From positions 1-64,000 of the forward strand of contig DASVXQ010000611.1 in the NCBI GenBank assembly GCA_036392615.1: a stretch of DNA of 64,000 bases, read 5' to 3'. The translations under genes and the position numbers were made by a program. The stretch comes from DASVXQ01 sp036392615. Its GTDB lineage: Bacteria; Actinomycetota; CALGFH01. Below are positions 1 through 9,628 of the stretch, piece by piece (the first letter of the stretch is position 1; each line of letters begins with the position of its first letter). The notes under the pieces were generated by a model. The model had not been told where the DNA came from. It saw only the letters and a program-made list of their open reading frames with translations, and did not search any database.

Positions 1-271
1 GCAACGCACCAGCGCCGGTCCTGATCAGAGTTCTGTGACAAGACGATCTTCCTGGGGAAGGTGCGCTCCTTCACGCCACCCGACCGGAGGGCGATCCACA
101 GGTTCTCGTCATTGCTCGCCCGAAGACTCCGCCGAGGGACCCGAGACCGCCTCGACTGCGTCCCGAGCCGTGCTCATGGTCGATGAAGCCGGAGTCCGTC
201 CCTAGCGATCGAATCGAAACGGCAACACAGACCAAGATCAAACTCTGCCGGCTTCTTGACGCATGACACAC
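1..271. other. Left-edge region without a recognised gene
   Basis: Only a short minus-strand frame of 66 codons lies here, and its translation has no motif I recognise. I see no tRNA, repeat or clear promoter. It could be the tail of something that starts outside the window. Confidence 0.4.
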
Positions 272-652
272 CTATGCGTCAGTCGGTTCATCGCTCTCGT
301 CGGTCTCGGCAAGATCCCTGCTTCTTGAATCTTGAGAGGTTGACTGCTCTTTAGCGTTGTCTGGCATACGCACATCGTCAGTGCGGTCAGGTTGAGTGAC
401 CGGCCGCTGGAATCCCTTGACGAAGTCCTCGGGGAACGTCTGCTGCTGGAACCCCTTAAAGACATCCGGCGAAATGAGCTGCTGCTGGAACCCGTTGAAG
501 AGGTCTGGAGGGACAAGCGGAAGGTCAACACCCGTGAACCACCGTCGGTGAGTGAGCAGCTTCCACGCGAGCAGTCCGGGGTCGTCCCTTCGCGCCGACA
601 CCCGCGTAAGCTCACCGCCTTGTGGACGGTCGAACCGGTCCAACGTAATCAA
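272..652 (-). CDS. Hypothetical protein with a repeated GFQQQ motif, 5' end interrupted
   Basis: I do not recognise the family. The 126-residue frame starts at a TTG at 652, but the same frame stays open upstream (WIPPAELLKPLRFSG precedes the TTG) up to the IS630 end near 732. The real N-terminus was therefore probably removed or displaced by that element. The middle carries three similar units: LFNGFQQQL, VFKGFQQQT and FVKGFQRP, each about 11 residues apart. The tail is acidic and polar, with no membrane segment or signal peptide. Uneven composition and the lack of a ribosome site at the TTG fit a truncated gene. It may no longer be expressed. Confidence 0.45.
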   Translation of the reverse strand: MITLDRFDRPQGGELTRVSARRDDPGLLAWKLLTHRRWFTGVDLPLVPPDLFNGFQQQLISPDVFKGFQQQTFPEDFVKGFQRPVTQPDRTDDVRMPDNAKEQSTSQDSRSRDLAETDESDEPTDA

Positions 653-732
653 CCCGCTGAATCGAAGCGGCTTTAAGAGTTCGGCCGGCGGGATCCAGAC
701 CGTGCCGGTCCGTGCGGCAGTTGCGCATCTAA

Positions 733-1482
733 TGGTGTGTCGCGGATTTGGTGATCCGGTCGAGGGTGGCTTGTCCGCGGGCGACTTTGTCGAGGATCTC
801 GTCGGCGGGTTTGGTCCAGACGAAGGGCTCGGGGTTGTCGTTTCAGTGGGAGACCCAGCAGTCGATACGGGTTTCGAATTCGGCGACGGAGGTGAAGCTG
901 GTGTTGGTCAAGGCTTTGCGGCACCATCGGCGGGGACGGCTGGGTGCGGTCCAGAGCCTGGACCTGGGTCTCCTCGTCGAAACAGAACACCGCTGCGGCA
1001 GCCGGCGGGTTCACGTACAGGCCGACCACGTCACGCAGCTTCGACTCGAAGCTCGGGTCTGTGGACAGCTTGAAGGTCTCCACCTTCCACGGCCGGATCC
1101 GCCGTGCCTGCCATATCCGGGCCACCGTGTCCTTGCCGACCCCGTACCGGGCCGCCATCGACCTCGTCGACCAGCACGCAGAGCCGTCCTCGGGCACCGT
1201 GTGCAACGTGTCATGCACGATCGCTTCCACAACATCGTCGCCGAGCACAACAGGGCGGCCACGCCCGGATGCGCCCCACCGCAGCGGTTCCCTCCGCGGC
1301 GAACCGGCTACGCCACCGACGGACAGACTTCGGCGTGGACGCGCACCGACGAGCGATCTCGGCGTTCGAAACACCGTCCGCGGCCACAACAACACCTTGG
1401 CCTGGCGCACATCCCGAGCCGGCGCGGTGTGCGAACGAGCAAGCCGCTCCAGCTCAACCCGCTGCCCGCCCGTCATCTCCAA
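733..1482 (-). pseudogene. IS630 transposase, frameshifted and lacking the catalytic middle
   Basis: The N-terminal part is a helix-turn-helix region (residues around SMAARYGVGKDTVARIW), followed by the start of the DDE domain with FCFDEETQVQALDRTQP, the first catalytic aspartate. Soon after, about 100 or more residues that should hold the second D and the E are missing. The sequence jumps to the C-terminal region in another frame, readable as WTKPADEILDKVARGQATLDRITKS in the family. The element's true stop lies inside the left inverted repeat. Inactive by deletion and frameshift. Confidence 0.8.
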
Positions 1483-1544
1483 AGCCCAGCCGCAGCCACC
1501 ATCCCACCCGCACTACGACAGATCACTATTTAAGCGACACACCA
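733..1544 (-). mobile_element. IS630-family insertion sequence, internally deleted
   Basis: The ends are imperfect inverted repeats of about 24 bp. The outer 11 bases TGGTGTGTCGC at 733-743 are perfectly mirrored at 1534-1544, and the inner GTGATC (751-756) is mirrored at 1521-1526. Between them lies a minus-strand IS630 transposase with a large internal deletion. The element is about 0.8 kb, where complete members are usually 1.0-1.2 kb. It cannot move on its own but keeps both ends, so a transposase supplied in trans might still act on it. Confidence 0.75.
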
Positions 1545-1707
1545 CTGGGCATCCGCCACGACGACCCGGGCGCCAGTACGGCCATTGTGCCTTGACCTGC
1601 GGTTACAATGGCGGCCCTGTTGTGGGCAGCGCGTTCAGGTGTCGCATTACCCGGCACGCAGGCAGCGACGGGGTTGCGGCGACGCTGCCGATGAAACGTG
1701 GGGGTAC

Positions 1708-3015
1708 ATGCACGCCGGTCGACGTGGGACCGATGGCAGTAGGCGCTGGCGCGGCTTCCCGTGGGTCCGGCCGAGACTCCAGCGCCACCGCTTCCTGCTC
1801 GTCGCCTGCTCCATATTGCTTGCGGTCGTCGCCGTGATCCTGCAGCGCAACTGGCCGACCGGTCCTCCCGGCGGGACGGGAGCCGCAAACCTCACGTCGA
1901 CGTCCGCCGCCAGGACGGTCACCTTGCCCACCGCTTCGAGCAGCAGCGCCGCTCAGCCCTCCGAGAGCACCCGTCCCGCGCCGTCCTCGAGCCAGGTGCC
2001 GGAACGGCACACCGGCCTGTCCATCCGGATCGTCGGCAACCATTTCGTCGACGGCGACGGCAAGGTGGTCCGTCTGGTGGGCGCCAACCGGTCCGGCACG
2101 CAGTACGCCTGCGCCGAGAAGTGGGGCATCTTCGACGGCCCCTCCGACGACGCCTCCATCGCCAGCATGCGCCATTGGGGGTTCAACGCCGTCCGCGTCA
2201 ACGGCAACGAGGACTGCTGGCTTGGCATCAACGGCGTGCCGGAGCGCTACGGCGGTGCCAACTATCGGGCCGCTCTGGCTGGCTACGTCAGGCGCGTCAA
2301 CGCCGCCGGCATGTACGTGATCCTCGACCTGCACCACAGCGCGCCCGGGACGAAGCTGGCGAGCGACCAGCAGCCGATGCCCGACCGCGACCACTCGCCG
2401 GCCTACTGGCGGAGCGTCGCCGAGCAGTTCAAGCACAACCACGCGGTCTTGTTTGACCTGTACAACGAGCCGTACCCGGACGACAACCGCAACACCACCG
2501 CCGCCTGGGCCTGCGTGCGCGACGGTGGCACCTGCCCCGGCGTGGGCTTCACGGCGGCCGGGATGCAGGAGCTGGTGAGCGCGGTACGGGCGGCGGGGGC
2601 GACCAACCCGATCCTGATCGGCGGTCCGCAATACGCAGGCGTCGTCGACCGGTGGCTGGCGTATCAGCCGAATGATCCAGCCAGGCAGCTAGCCGCCTCC
2701 ATCCACGTCTACTACCAGGACCGTGCCAACCCTGAGTGGTCACCCTGCTACCTGCGGGAATGCTGGGAACGCACGATCGCCCCGCTTGCGCTGCAGGTGC
2801 CGGTGGTCATGGGTGAGATCGGCGAGCACGACTGCGGGCACAGCCTGATCAGCCCGCTGATGGACTGGAACGACCGCCATGGGGTGAGCTACCTGGCATG
2901 GGCCTGGTTCACCGGCAACTGCGCCGACGAGCCAGCGCTCATCTGGCGCTACGACGGGACGCCGACCCCCTTCGGCGCCGGCGTGCGATCCCACCTGCTC
3001 GGCCTGCACCCCTGA
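1708..3015 (+). CDS. Membrane-anchored GH5-type glycoside hydrolase (endoglucanase-like)
   Basis: Predicted to hydrolyse beta-glycosidic bonds in a polysaccharide outside the cell. The ATG at 1708 follows a GGGGG ribosome site; the frame is open further upstream but without a better start. The order is a short basic N-terminus, one hydrophobic segment (FLLVACSILLAVVAVIL) acting as anchor or uncleaved signal, a Ser/Thr/Pro linker of about 60 residues, then a GH5 barrel. LDLHHS, the acid/base LYNEP (Glu254) and the nucleophile VMGEIGEHD (Glu370) are visible, so the enzyme looks intact. It is the first gene of the polysaccharide cluster and may trim or release the polymer made by the downstream genes. 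The exact substrate is unknown. Confidence 0.85.
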   Translation: MHAGRRGTDGSRRWRGFPWVRPRLQRHRFLLVACSILLAVVAVILQRNWPTGPPGGTGAANLTSTSAARTVTLPTASSSSAAQPSESTRPAPSSSQVPERHTGLSIRIVGNHFVDGDGKVVRLVGANRSGTQYACAEKWGIFDGPSDDASIASMRHWGFNAVRVNGNEDCWLGINGVPERYGGANYRAALAGYVRRVNAAGMYVILDLHHSAPGTKLASDQQPMPDRDHSPAYWRSVAEQFKHNHAVLFDLYNEPYPDDNRNTTAAWACVRDGGTCPGVGFTAAGMQELVSAVRAAGATNPILIGGPQYAGVVDRWLAYQPNDPARQLAASIHVYYQDRANPEWSPCYLRECWERTIAPLALQVPVVMGEIGEHDCGHSLISPLMDWNDRHGVSYLAWAWFTGNCADEPALIWRYDGTPTPFGAGVRSHLLGLHP

Positions 3016-3252
3016 GTGGCGTACCGCTGCTGCGCTCATTACGCAAGCGAGCTGCGACCAACTCATCGGAGCGGGCTACGCCGGACATACAGCATTTGCG
3101 GGTGTTGACCCGGGGACGGCCAATCTAGCGTTGCCGCGGTGGAATCGGTCTCCGGGTCGGTGCAGGGCGGATTCCTTCAATTGCTTCTTCGTGGTCTGGG
3201 CTTGCAGGGCCCGGGCCGTTTGATGGTTTTTGGTTCCTGGGGGAGGCACCTG

Positions 3253-6200
3253 TTGAGCCCGTCCAAGCGGCGCACGGCCGAATTCCACCGCGTTCCCGGC
3301 CGGGTGGCGACCCGGGTCGCCCGGATCGTCGTCTGTGTCGGCGTGCTCGTCGCGGGCGTGTCGGTGGCCATGCCGGCCGCCCAGGCCGCCGCGCAGACGA
3401 CCCTGTCGCTGACCTTCGACAACGGCCCGATCAGCCAGTACACCCTGGGATACCAGCAGGCCTTGCAGCCGCACGGCGTCCCCGCGACCTTCTACGTCAA
3501 CTCCGGCACCGTTGGCTCGACGGCCAAGTTCATGTCGTGGACGCAGCTCTCGACGCTAGCCGCCGCCGGGAACGACATCGGCGGCAAGACGGTCCACGGG
3601 ATCAACCTCAAGACCACCACCGACACCCAGACCAAAATCGACGAGGTCTGCAAGGACCGGCAGGCGCTGCTCCAGCACGGGCTCGCCGCGGCCACCTTCG
3701 CCTACCCGTTCGGGGCCTTCGACGCCACCGCGGAGAGCATCGTCAAGGGCTGCGGCTACGGCAACGGCCGCACCGCCGGATCGGTGTCCCCGGCCGGTCC
3801 CACCTGGGCCGAGACTTTCCCCCCCAAGGACTGGCTGGCGACCCGGGCCTACGCACCGAGCGGTCAAGTCACCTTGGCCAACCTCCAGGCGCTGGTCAAC
3901 GGCGCCGCCGCGCACAACGGCGGCTGGGACCAGGTCGTGATCCAGAAGGTCTGCTCACAGACCCTGGACGCCGCCAACTACACCACCTGCACGGCCTCCG
4001 CCGGTTACATCGAGCTGGCCGATCTCAATGCCTTCCTGGACTGGGTCGGGAACGCCGGCCAGCCGGGCGGCGCGCCCGCCGGGACCGTCCTCAAGACGGT
4101 CCGCGACGCCGCCATCGCCGCTGACGCGGTGGCGCCGACCACCACCATCTCCTGCGACGGCGCGCCTTGCTCCACCGCCAACTACCCCAACGTCGTCCAC
4201 GCGACGCTCACCGCGGCCGACCTCGGGTCCAGCCTGTCCAGTACCCACTATACGACCGACGGGTCCGATCCGACCCTGGCCAGCCCGACCTACACGGGGA
4301 CGCTGGCCATCACCAGCCCGACCACGCTCAAATTCCGCTCCTGGGACTACGCTGGCAACGTCGAGGCGGTCAGGTCGCAGCTCATCCAGGCGAACCCGCC
4401 GCCGGACACCACCGCGCCGACCACCACCATCGCCTGCAACGGCGGTGCCTGCGACCCGGCCGGCTACACCGGCTCGGTCACGGTGACGCTGTCCGCCAGC
4501 GACGGCGGCGGCTGGGGCGTCGACAAGACCTACTACACCACCGACGGGTCGACCCCCACCCAGTCCAGCCCGGTCTACAGCGGGCCGTTCCAGCTCTCAC
4601 AGGCGGCGACGGTGACGGTGAAGTTCTTCTCGACCGACATCGCGGGCAACGTGGAGGCGGTCAACACCCAGCAGATCAAGGTCCTGCCGCCGCCCACGAC
4701 GGTCTCGCTGACCTTCGATGACGGGTTGCTGACCCAGTACCAGCTCGGCTTCAAGCGCGCCCTGGCCCCCCGCGGGCTGGTCGGCACCTTCTACAACGTG
4801 TCGGGCCTGAACGGGGTCGACCCCCAGCACATGACCTGGTCGCAGCTCACCGCGGTCAACAACGGGGGTAACGAGATCGGCGGGCACACTGTCGACCACG
4901 TCAATATCAAGACGTTGACCGACTACAACCAGAAGGTCCGCGAGGTCTGCCAGGATCGGCAGAACCTCCTCGACCACGGCTTCTACCCGGTGAGCTTCGC
5001 CTACCCAGAGGGCGCGTACGACGCCACCGCCGAGCAGGTCGTCCAGGGCTGCGGCTACAGCACGGCCAGGGCGGCCGGCCAGATCGACGTCAACGGTGAC
5101 GGCGCCGGACCGGTCTATGCCGAGACGCTCCCGCCCAAGGACATCTACGCCACGCGGACCGTGTACGACCCACCCAGCGGGAGCCCGCCGAACGTTCCGC
5201 CGCTCACGCTGTCGCACCTGCAGGCGTCAGTGACCGGGGCCTCGACCCATGGCGGCGGCTGGGTCACCTTCGCCTTCCACGAGATCTGCTCGCAGACCTA
5301 CGACCCCGACAACTACAGCTTCTGCATCAACGACTGGGGACCGATCGAGCTCACCACGCTGAACGAGTTCCTCGACTGGCTGAAGAACGCCGGCCAGCCG
5401 GGCGGCGCGCCGGCGAACACGACCGTGAAGACGGTCAGCCAGACGCTGCTCGGGCCGGACACGTCCCCGCCGAACACGGCGATCCTGTGCGACAACGCGT
5501 CCTGCCAATCGACCGCCTACAACGGCTCGGTGACCGTCTCGCTGAACGCCACCGACCCCGGCGGGTCGGGCATCAAGACGACCTACTACACCACTGACGG
5601 CTCGACGCCGACGACCTCCAGCCCCGTCTACACCGGGCCGTTCACCACCGCCACGCCCGAGACGGTCAGGGCCTTCTCGGTGGACAACGCCGGCAACACG
5701 GGACCGGCCCAGGCGCAGGCCATCCAGGTCCAGCCGAACCCCAACCCGATCGTCGCCGCTGCCGGCGACATCGCCTGCGACCCGGCGTCGCCCGCCTTCA
5801 ACGATGGCGAGGGGACCGACACCGACTGCCGGGCCAAGGCCACCGCGCAGCTGATGAACGGCGTGGACGCGGTGCTGCCGCTCGGGGACAACCAGTACGA
5901 CTGCGGGGGGCCGGCCGCCTTCGCCCAGTCCTACGGCCCCACCTGGGGCGTGAAGAAGGGGATCACCAGGCCCGTGCCGGGCGACAAGGACTACGCGACC
6001 AGCGGCGGGACGGATTGCCCCTCGACCCCCGGCGCCGGCTACTACAACTACTTCGGCAGCGCGGCGGGCGACCCCGCCAAGGGCTACTACAGCTATGACC
6101 TCGGCTCCTGGCACGTGATCGCGCTGAACACGGCTCTCTGCGGCGACAGCCCCGACTTCTGCGCCGCCGGCAGCGCGCAGGAGCAGTGGCTGCAGGCCGA

Positions 6201-6630
6201 CTTGGCGGCCAACGCCTCCAAGCAGTGCACCCTGGCCTACTACCAGAACCCGCGGTTCGTGTCGTCGGACTCGGGCGGCGACGCGACCTACCAGCCGTTC
6301 TGGGACGATCTTTACGGGGCGGGCGTCGACGTGGTCATGAACGGCGACTCCCACTGGTACGAGCGGCTCCAACAGATGAACTCGCAGGGCAAGGCGGACA
6401 CCACCTACGGGGTGCGCGAGTTCATCGTTGGGACGGGGGGCGCGGGGCTCGACACCCCGGGAGGGAGGCTGGCGACCAGCCAGGTGCTGAACAACGTCAC
6501 CCACGGCGTGCTCAGGCTCACGCTGCGCAACGGCGCGTTCGACTGGAGCTTCGTGCCCGTCAGCGGGGAGACGTTCACCGACTCGGGGACCGGGACCTGT
6601 CACGCCGCGCCGCCGCAGCCCGGCAACTGA
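3253..6630 (+). CDS. Large secreted protein: two NodB deacetylase domains, three CHB_HEX_C-like repeats, phosphoesterase domain
   Basis: I chose the TTG at 3253 because GGGGGAGG lies 8 bases upstream; this gives a signal peptide ending near PAAQAAAQ. Domains in order: NodB polysaccharide deacetylase 1; two chitobiase-C-like repeats (each with YTTDGS.PT..SP.Y and AGNVEAV); NodB domain 2; a third repeat; and a calcineurin-like phosphoesterase at the C-terminus. Domain 2 keeps the metal motif (TFDDG and HTVDH). Domain 1 has TFDNG and KTVHG instead, so it should not bind metal. The phosphoesterase also departs from consensus (GDKD for GNHD, QNPRF for HHPRF, GDSH for GHxH). Probably a polysaccharide-binding or -modifying surface protein with one active deacetylase centre. 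Confidence 0.82.
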   Translation: MSPSKRRTAEFHRVPGRVATRVARIVVCVGVLVAGVSVAMPAAQAAAQTTLSLTFDNGPISQYTLGYQQALQPHGVPATFYVNSGTVGSTAKFMSWTQLSTLAAAGNDIGGKTVHGINLKTTTDTQTKIDEVCKDRQALLQHGLAAATFAYPFGAFDATAESIVKGCGYGNGRTAGSVSPAGPTWAETFPPKDWLATRAYAPSGQVTLANLQALVNGAAAHNGGWDQVVIQKVCSQTLDAANYTTCTASAGYIELADLNAFLDWVGNAGQPGGAPAGTVLKTVRDAAIAADAVAPTTTISCDGAPCSTANYPNVVHATLTAADLGSSLSSTHYTTDGSDPTLASPTYTGTLAITSPTTLKFRSWDYAGNVEAVRSQLIQANPPPDTTAPTTTIACNGGACDPAGYTGSVTVTLSASDGGGWGVDKTYYTTDGSTPTQSSPVYSGPFQLSQAATVTVKFFSTDIAGNVEAVNTQQIKVLPPPTTVSLTFDDGLLTQYQLGFKRALAPRGLVGTFYNVSGLNGVDPQHMTWSQLTAVNNGGNEIGGHTVDHVNIKTLTDYNQKVREVCQDRQNLLDHGFYPVSFAYPEGAYDATAEQVVQGCGYSTARAAGQIDVNGDGAGPVYAETLPPKDIYATRTVYDPPSGSPPNVPPLTLSHLQASVTGASTHGGGWVTFAFHEICSQTYDPDNYSFCINDWGPIELTTLNEFLDWLKNAGQPGGAPANTTVKTVSQTLLGPDTSPPNTAILCDNASCQSTAYNGSVTVSLNATDPGGSGIKTTYYTTDGSTPTTSSPVYTGPFTTATPETVRAFSVDNAGNTGPAQAQAIQVQPNPNPIVAAAGDIACDPASPAFNDGEGTDTDCRAKATAQLMNGVDAVLPLGDNQYDCGGPAAFAQSYGPTWGVKKGITRPVPGDKDYATSGGTDCPSTPGAGYYNYFGSAAGDPAKGYYSYDLGSWHVIALNTALCGDSPDFCAAGSAQEQWLQADLAANASKQCTLAYYQNPRFVSSDSGGDATYQPFWDDLYGAGVDVVMNGDSHWYERLQQMNSQGKADTTYGVREFIVGTGGAGLDTPGGRLATSQVLNNVTHGVLRLTLRNGAFDWSFVPVSGETFTDSGTGTCHAAPPQPGN

Positions 6631-6687
6631 GCCAGCCGCCGAGATTGCCGGTCGTTCGCCCATCTTGACCGGACATGACCAACAGTT

Positions 6688-6706
6688 GACGTAGGCGGCG
6701 TACGTC
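6688..6706. promoter_or_regulatory. Small inverted repeat in a possible promoter region
   Basis: GACGT, a 9-base spacer and ACGTC form an inverted repeat between the secreted-protein gene and the Wzz/kinase-like gene. A TTGAC box (6686-6690) overlaps it. It could be an operator or promoter for the downstream synthesis genes, but the evidence is weak. Confidence 0.25.
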
Positions 6707-6777
6707 CGTCAGGCGTTGCTTCCGCGGTGCGGGGGCGCGATGATCCGTCGGCGGTCACTACGCGAGGAGAGCGTCGG

Positions 6778-8316
6778 ATGCAGGAGCGGGCGACGGGGGC
6801 TGCCCCCGCGGACCTCCGCGACTTCGCCGCCCTCTTCTGGAGACGGAAATGGCTGGTCGCCGGCGTCATCGGCGCGGCGCTGGGGGCCGCGCTGCTGCTC
6901 TCGTTCCGCCAGACTCCGGTCTACACCGCCAAGGCGAGCGTCCTGTTGGAGGAGTCCTCGGACGCCACACCCCAGGACAAGCTCAACATGGCCACCGAGA
7001 AGCTGGTGGCCGGCTCGAGCGCGGTGGCCAAGATCGTGCTGGCCACACTGCACCTGCCTGGCACGCCCGAGGAGGTGCTCCGGGGCCTGTCGGTCGACGT
7101 CCCGGTGGACACCGAGATCCTCAACTTCAGCTACTCCTCGCACGATCCGAGCATGGCCCAGCAGCGGGCGGAGGCATTCGCCCAGGCCTACCTCACCTTC
7201 CGGCACCAGAAGCTGGTCGACGACGTGCTGGCGTCGCAGCGCTCCTTGCAGAGCCAGCTCAGCGCGCTCAACGATTCCCTGGCGGCCGTGGAGAAGAAGG
7301 CCGAGGGCGCCAGCCCGCACCAGCAGGACGTGCTGCGCGCCCAGGCGGCATCGCTGACCAACGAGATCGGCGCCCGGCAGCAGAAGCTGGCCGAGCTCAC
7401 GCCGAGCCAGGAGGTCTCCTCTGGGCGGATCATCGCCGACGCCGTGGTCCCCAGCAGCCCATCCCGCCCGAGGCTCCTGGTGAACGCGGGCCTCGGCCTG
7501 CTCCTGGGCATCATGGTGGCGATCGGCGCGGCGCTGCTGTGGGAGCACGTGGACGATCGGCTGCGAGGGTCCGAGGACTTCGAGTCCCGGCTCGGCGCCC
7601 CGGTCCTCGGCGCGGTCCCGGCGGTGCCGAGGCTCCGCGGGCCACCCACGCAGGGACTGGTCACCCTGGAGCGGCCGAACTCCAGCGCAAGCGAGGCCTT
7701 CCGCCAGGTTCGAGCCAACCTGGTCGTCGCGGCGACGGCCTGCGGGGCCAAGGCGATCCTCGTCACCAGCCCTCGGGACCAGGAGGGCCGGTCCTTCACC
7801 ACCGCCAACCTCGGTCTCGCCCTCGCCAAGTCCGGCAGGAAGGTCGTGCTGCTGTCGGCGGACGTACGCCAGCCGGGCCTGGAGGGGATCTTCGGGATCG
7901 ACGGCCCCAGGCCGCTCGGCTTCACCGACGTGCTTGCCAACGGCCACGGGCGCATCTCCAGCCCGCTGCAGGTTGCCTGGAGCGTCGGCGACAATCTCAC
8001 GATCGTGCCAGCGGGATCCGATTCGGACGATCCCGTCGACTTACTCGATTCAAAAATCGTCTCACGAGTTATCCATGAACTGCGCACGCATGCCGACTTC
8101 GTTTTGGTCGACGCGGCGCCCCTGCTGCCCGTCGCCGATGCGGCGACCGTGGTGCCAGCCTGCGATGCGGTGCTGCTCGTGGCGGACGCCCGTTCGTCGA
8201 CTCGCGCGAACGTGACGGAGGCGCGCCAGCAGCTCGACCGGATGAATGCGAAGGTACTGGGAGCGGTCCTGGTCAACGCGCACGGCAACGGTTTGAGGTC
8301 GCCATCGCCGAGCTGA
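6778..8316 (+). CDS. Wzz/BY-kinase-like chain-length regulator with altered ATP-binding motifs
   Basis: Polysaccharide co-polymerase of the Wzz-CpsD fusion type. The ATG at 6778 follows GAGGAG. A first membrane segment (KWLVAGVIGAALGAALLLSF) and a second (LLVNAGLGLLLGIMVAIGAALLW) bracket an outside, partly coiled-coil region; a cytoplasmic P-loop domain follows. Walker A reads DQEGRSFTT with Arg in place of the usual Lys. Walker A' is LLSADVR with the first Asp lost. Walker B (FVLVDAAP) is present. The C-terminus lacks the usual tyrosine cluster. It probably still sets chain length, but autokinase activity is doubtful. It heads the synthesis part of the cluster. Confidence 0.8.
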   Translation: MQERATGAAPADLRDFAALFWRRKWLVAGVIGAALGAALLLSFRQTPVYTAKASVLLEESSDATPQDKLNMATEKLVAGSSAVAKIVLATLHLPGTPEEVLRGLSVDVPVDTEILNFSYSSHDPSMAQQRAEAFAQAYLTFRHQKLVDDVLASQRSLQSQLSALNDSLAAVEKKAEGASPHQQDVLRAQAASLTNEIGARQQKLAELTPSQEVSSGRIIADAVVPSSPSRPRLLVNAGLGLLLGIMVAIGAALLWEHVDDRLRGSEDFESRLGAPVLGAVPAVPRLRGPPTQGLVTLERPNSSASEAFRQVRANLVVAATACGAKAILVTSPRDQEGRSFTTANLGLALAKSGRKVVLLSADVRQPGLEGIFGIDGPRPLGFTDVLANGHGRISSPLQVAWSVGDNLTIVPAGSDSDDPVDLLDSKIVSRVIHELRTHADFVLVDAAPLLPVADAATVVPACDAVLLVADARSSTRANVTEARQQLDRMNAKVLGAVLVNAHGNGLRSPSPS

Positions 8317-8578
8317 TGGCACGGCGCAAGCCGTAGCAAATCAGTACGACACTCTGCGCAGGTGTGGGTGCGCTGATTGTAGCAGAGCCGCACAGGCAAA
8401 CTACGCCAATCTTGCCCAGCCATCTTGTAAGGTAACATTCATACAGATGCCTCACATTCGCTACGGCGATTACTGGATGTTGCAACCCGACCATTCTCAT
8501 AGTCTTGCGCGGCCCGGTGTGGTGGGCCGCCGACCCTAACTCAGGCCGCCACTCGGGGGGGTCTGAGAGGGGTCAACG
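8317..8578. promoter_or_regulatory. AT-richer intergenic region upstream of the sugar-modification operon
   Basis: The stretch 8380-8510 is clearly richer in A and T than its surroundings and lies directly before a long run of overlapping genes (8579-16824). That makes it the likely promoter region. A GAGAGGGG ribosome site sits just before the TTG start of the next gene. I see no confident -35/-10 pair. Confidence 0.35.
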
Positions 8579-9628
8579 TTGAAGGTCGGAGTAGTCGGCT
8601 GCGGCTATTGGGGATCCAAACACGCGCGGGTCCTCTATGGCATTCCCCAAGTCGAGCGGGTCAGCGCAATCGACCCTCGCCAGGAGCGGCTCCTTGATTT
8701 GAAGCGGGCGCTGCCAGGCCTGGCGACGTACCAGAATCTCCAGGAGGCCCTCGATCGGGTGGATGCCCTGGTCATCGCCACGCCGCCGAGGACGCACGCC
8801 GCGCTCGCGCTGACCGCCATGGCAGCGGGCAAGAGTGTGCTGGTGGAAAAGCCGCTCGCCATGAGCACGGCAGAGGCCCTCCTAATGATTGAGGAGGCGG
8901 CCGCGCGGTCCCTCACGCTGATGGTCGGGCACACCTTTGAGTACAACGCGGCCGTGTGGAAGCTGCGGGAACTCGTTCAGTCAGGTGAGTTGGGCCGCAT
9001 TTACTACATGGATTCCGCACGGCTCAACCTGGGCCTCTACCAGCATGACGTCAACGTCATCTGGGATCTGGCCCCCCATGACATCTCCATCTACAACTAC
9101 GTCCTGGGGTCGAGCCCCTTCTCGGTGGAGGCGTGGGGCTCCAGGCATGGCTACCAGCACCTCGAGGACGTCGCGTACCTGCGATTGCTGTACGCGAATC
9201 CGGACGTGACCGCCAACATCCACGTCAGCTGGCTGGACCCCTGCAAGGTGCGCCGCACCACCGTCGTCGGCAGCGCGAAGATGGCGGTCTACAATGACCT
9301 CGTCTCCAACGAGCGCATCCGGGTTTTCGACAAGGGAGTGATCCCACCCGGGAACGGCGCCAATCTACAGGATTATCCGATGTCCTATCGGTACGGCGAC
9401 ATCAGATCGCCATACGTGGCGTTCGACGAGCCGCTGTACGTACAGGACCATGAATTCGTCTCCTGCGTGCTGACGGGCAGGCAACCGCAAACGCACGGAT
9501 ACAACGGGTTGGAGGTCACACGGGCTCTGGAGGGCGCCGAGCGCTCCCTCCAGACCGGCGGCCCAGTGGAACTCGATCGGATCGCACGGCCCGATAGCCG
9601 TGAACCGAAATTGGCAGCGATCCCATGA
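8579..9628 (+). CDS. Gfo/Idh/MocA oxidoreductase, probably sugar-nucleotide 3-dehydrogenase
   Basis: NAD(P)-dependent dehydrogenase of 349 residues with a TTG start. The Rossmann motif GVVGCGYWGSKH is at the N-terminus, EKPLA marks the catalytic-lysine region near residue 98, and the C-terminal alpha/beta domain is of usual length. Its stop overlaps the ATG of a DegT-type aminotransferase by four bases (ATGA). This oxidoreductase-aminotransferase pairing resembles WbpB/WlbA with WbpE, which oxidise and then aminate C3 of a UDP-sugar. The inferred role is making an amino-sugar precursor for the polysaccharide. The acetyltransferase expected in a full WbpD-type pathway is not next to it. Confidence 0.82.
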   Translation: MKVGVVGCGYWGSKHARVLYGIPQVERVSAIDPRQERLLDLKRALPGLATYQNLQEALDRVDALVIATPPRTHAALALTAMAAGKSVLVEKPLAMSTAEALLMIEEAAARSLTLMVGHTFEYNAAVWKLRELVQSGELGRIYYMDSARLNLGLYQHDVNVIWDLAPHDISIYNYVLGSSPFSVEAWGSRHGYQHLEDVAYLRLLYANPDVTANIHVSWLDPCKVRRTTVVGSAKMAVYNDLVSNERIRVFDKGVIPPGNGANLQDYPMSYRYGDIRSPYVAFDEPLYVQDHEFVSCVLTGRQPQTHGYNGLEVTRALEGAERSLQTGGPVELDRIARPDSREPKLAAIP

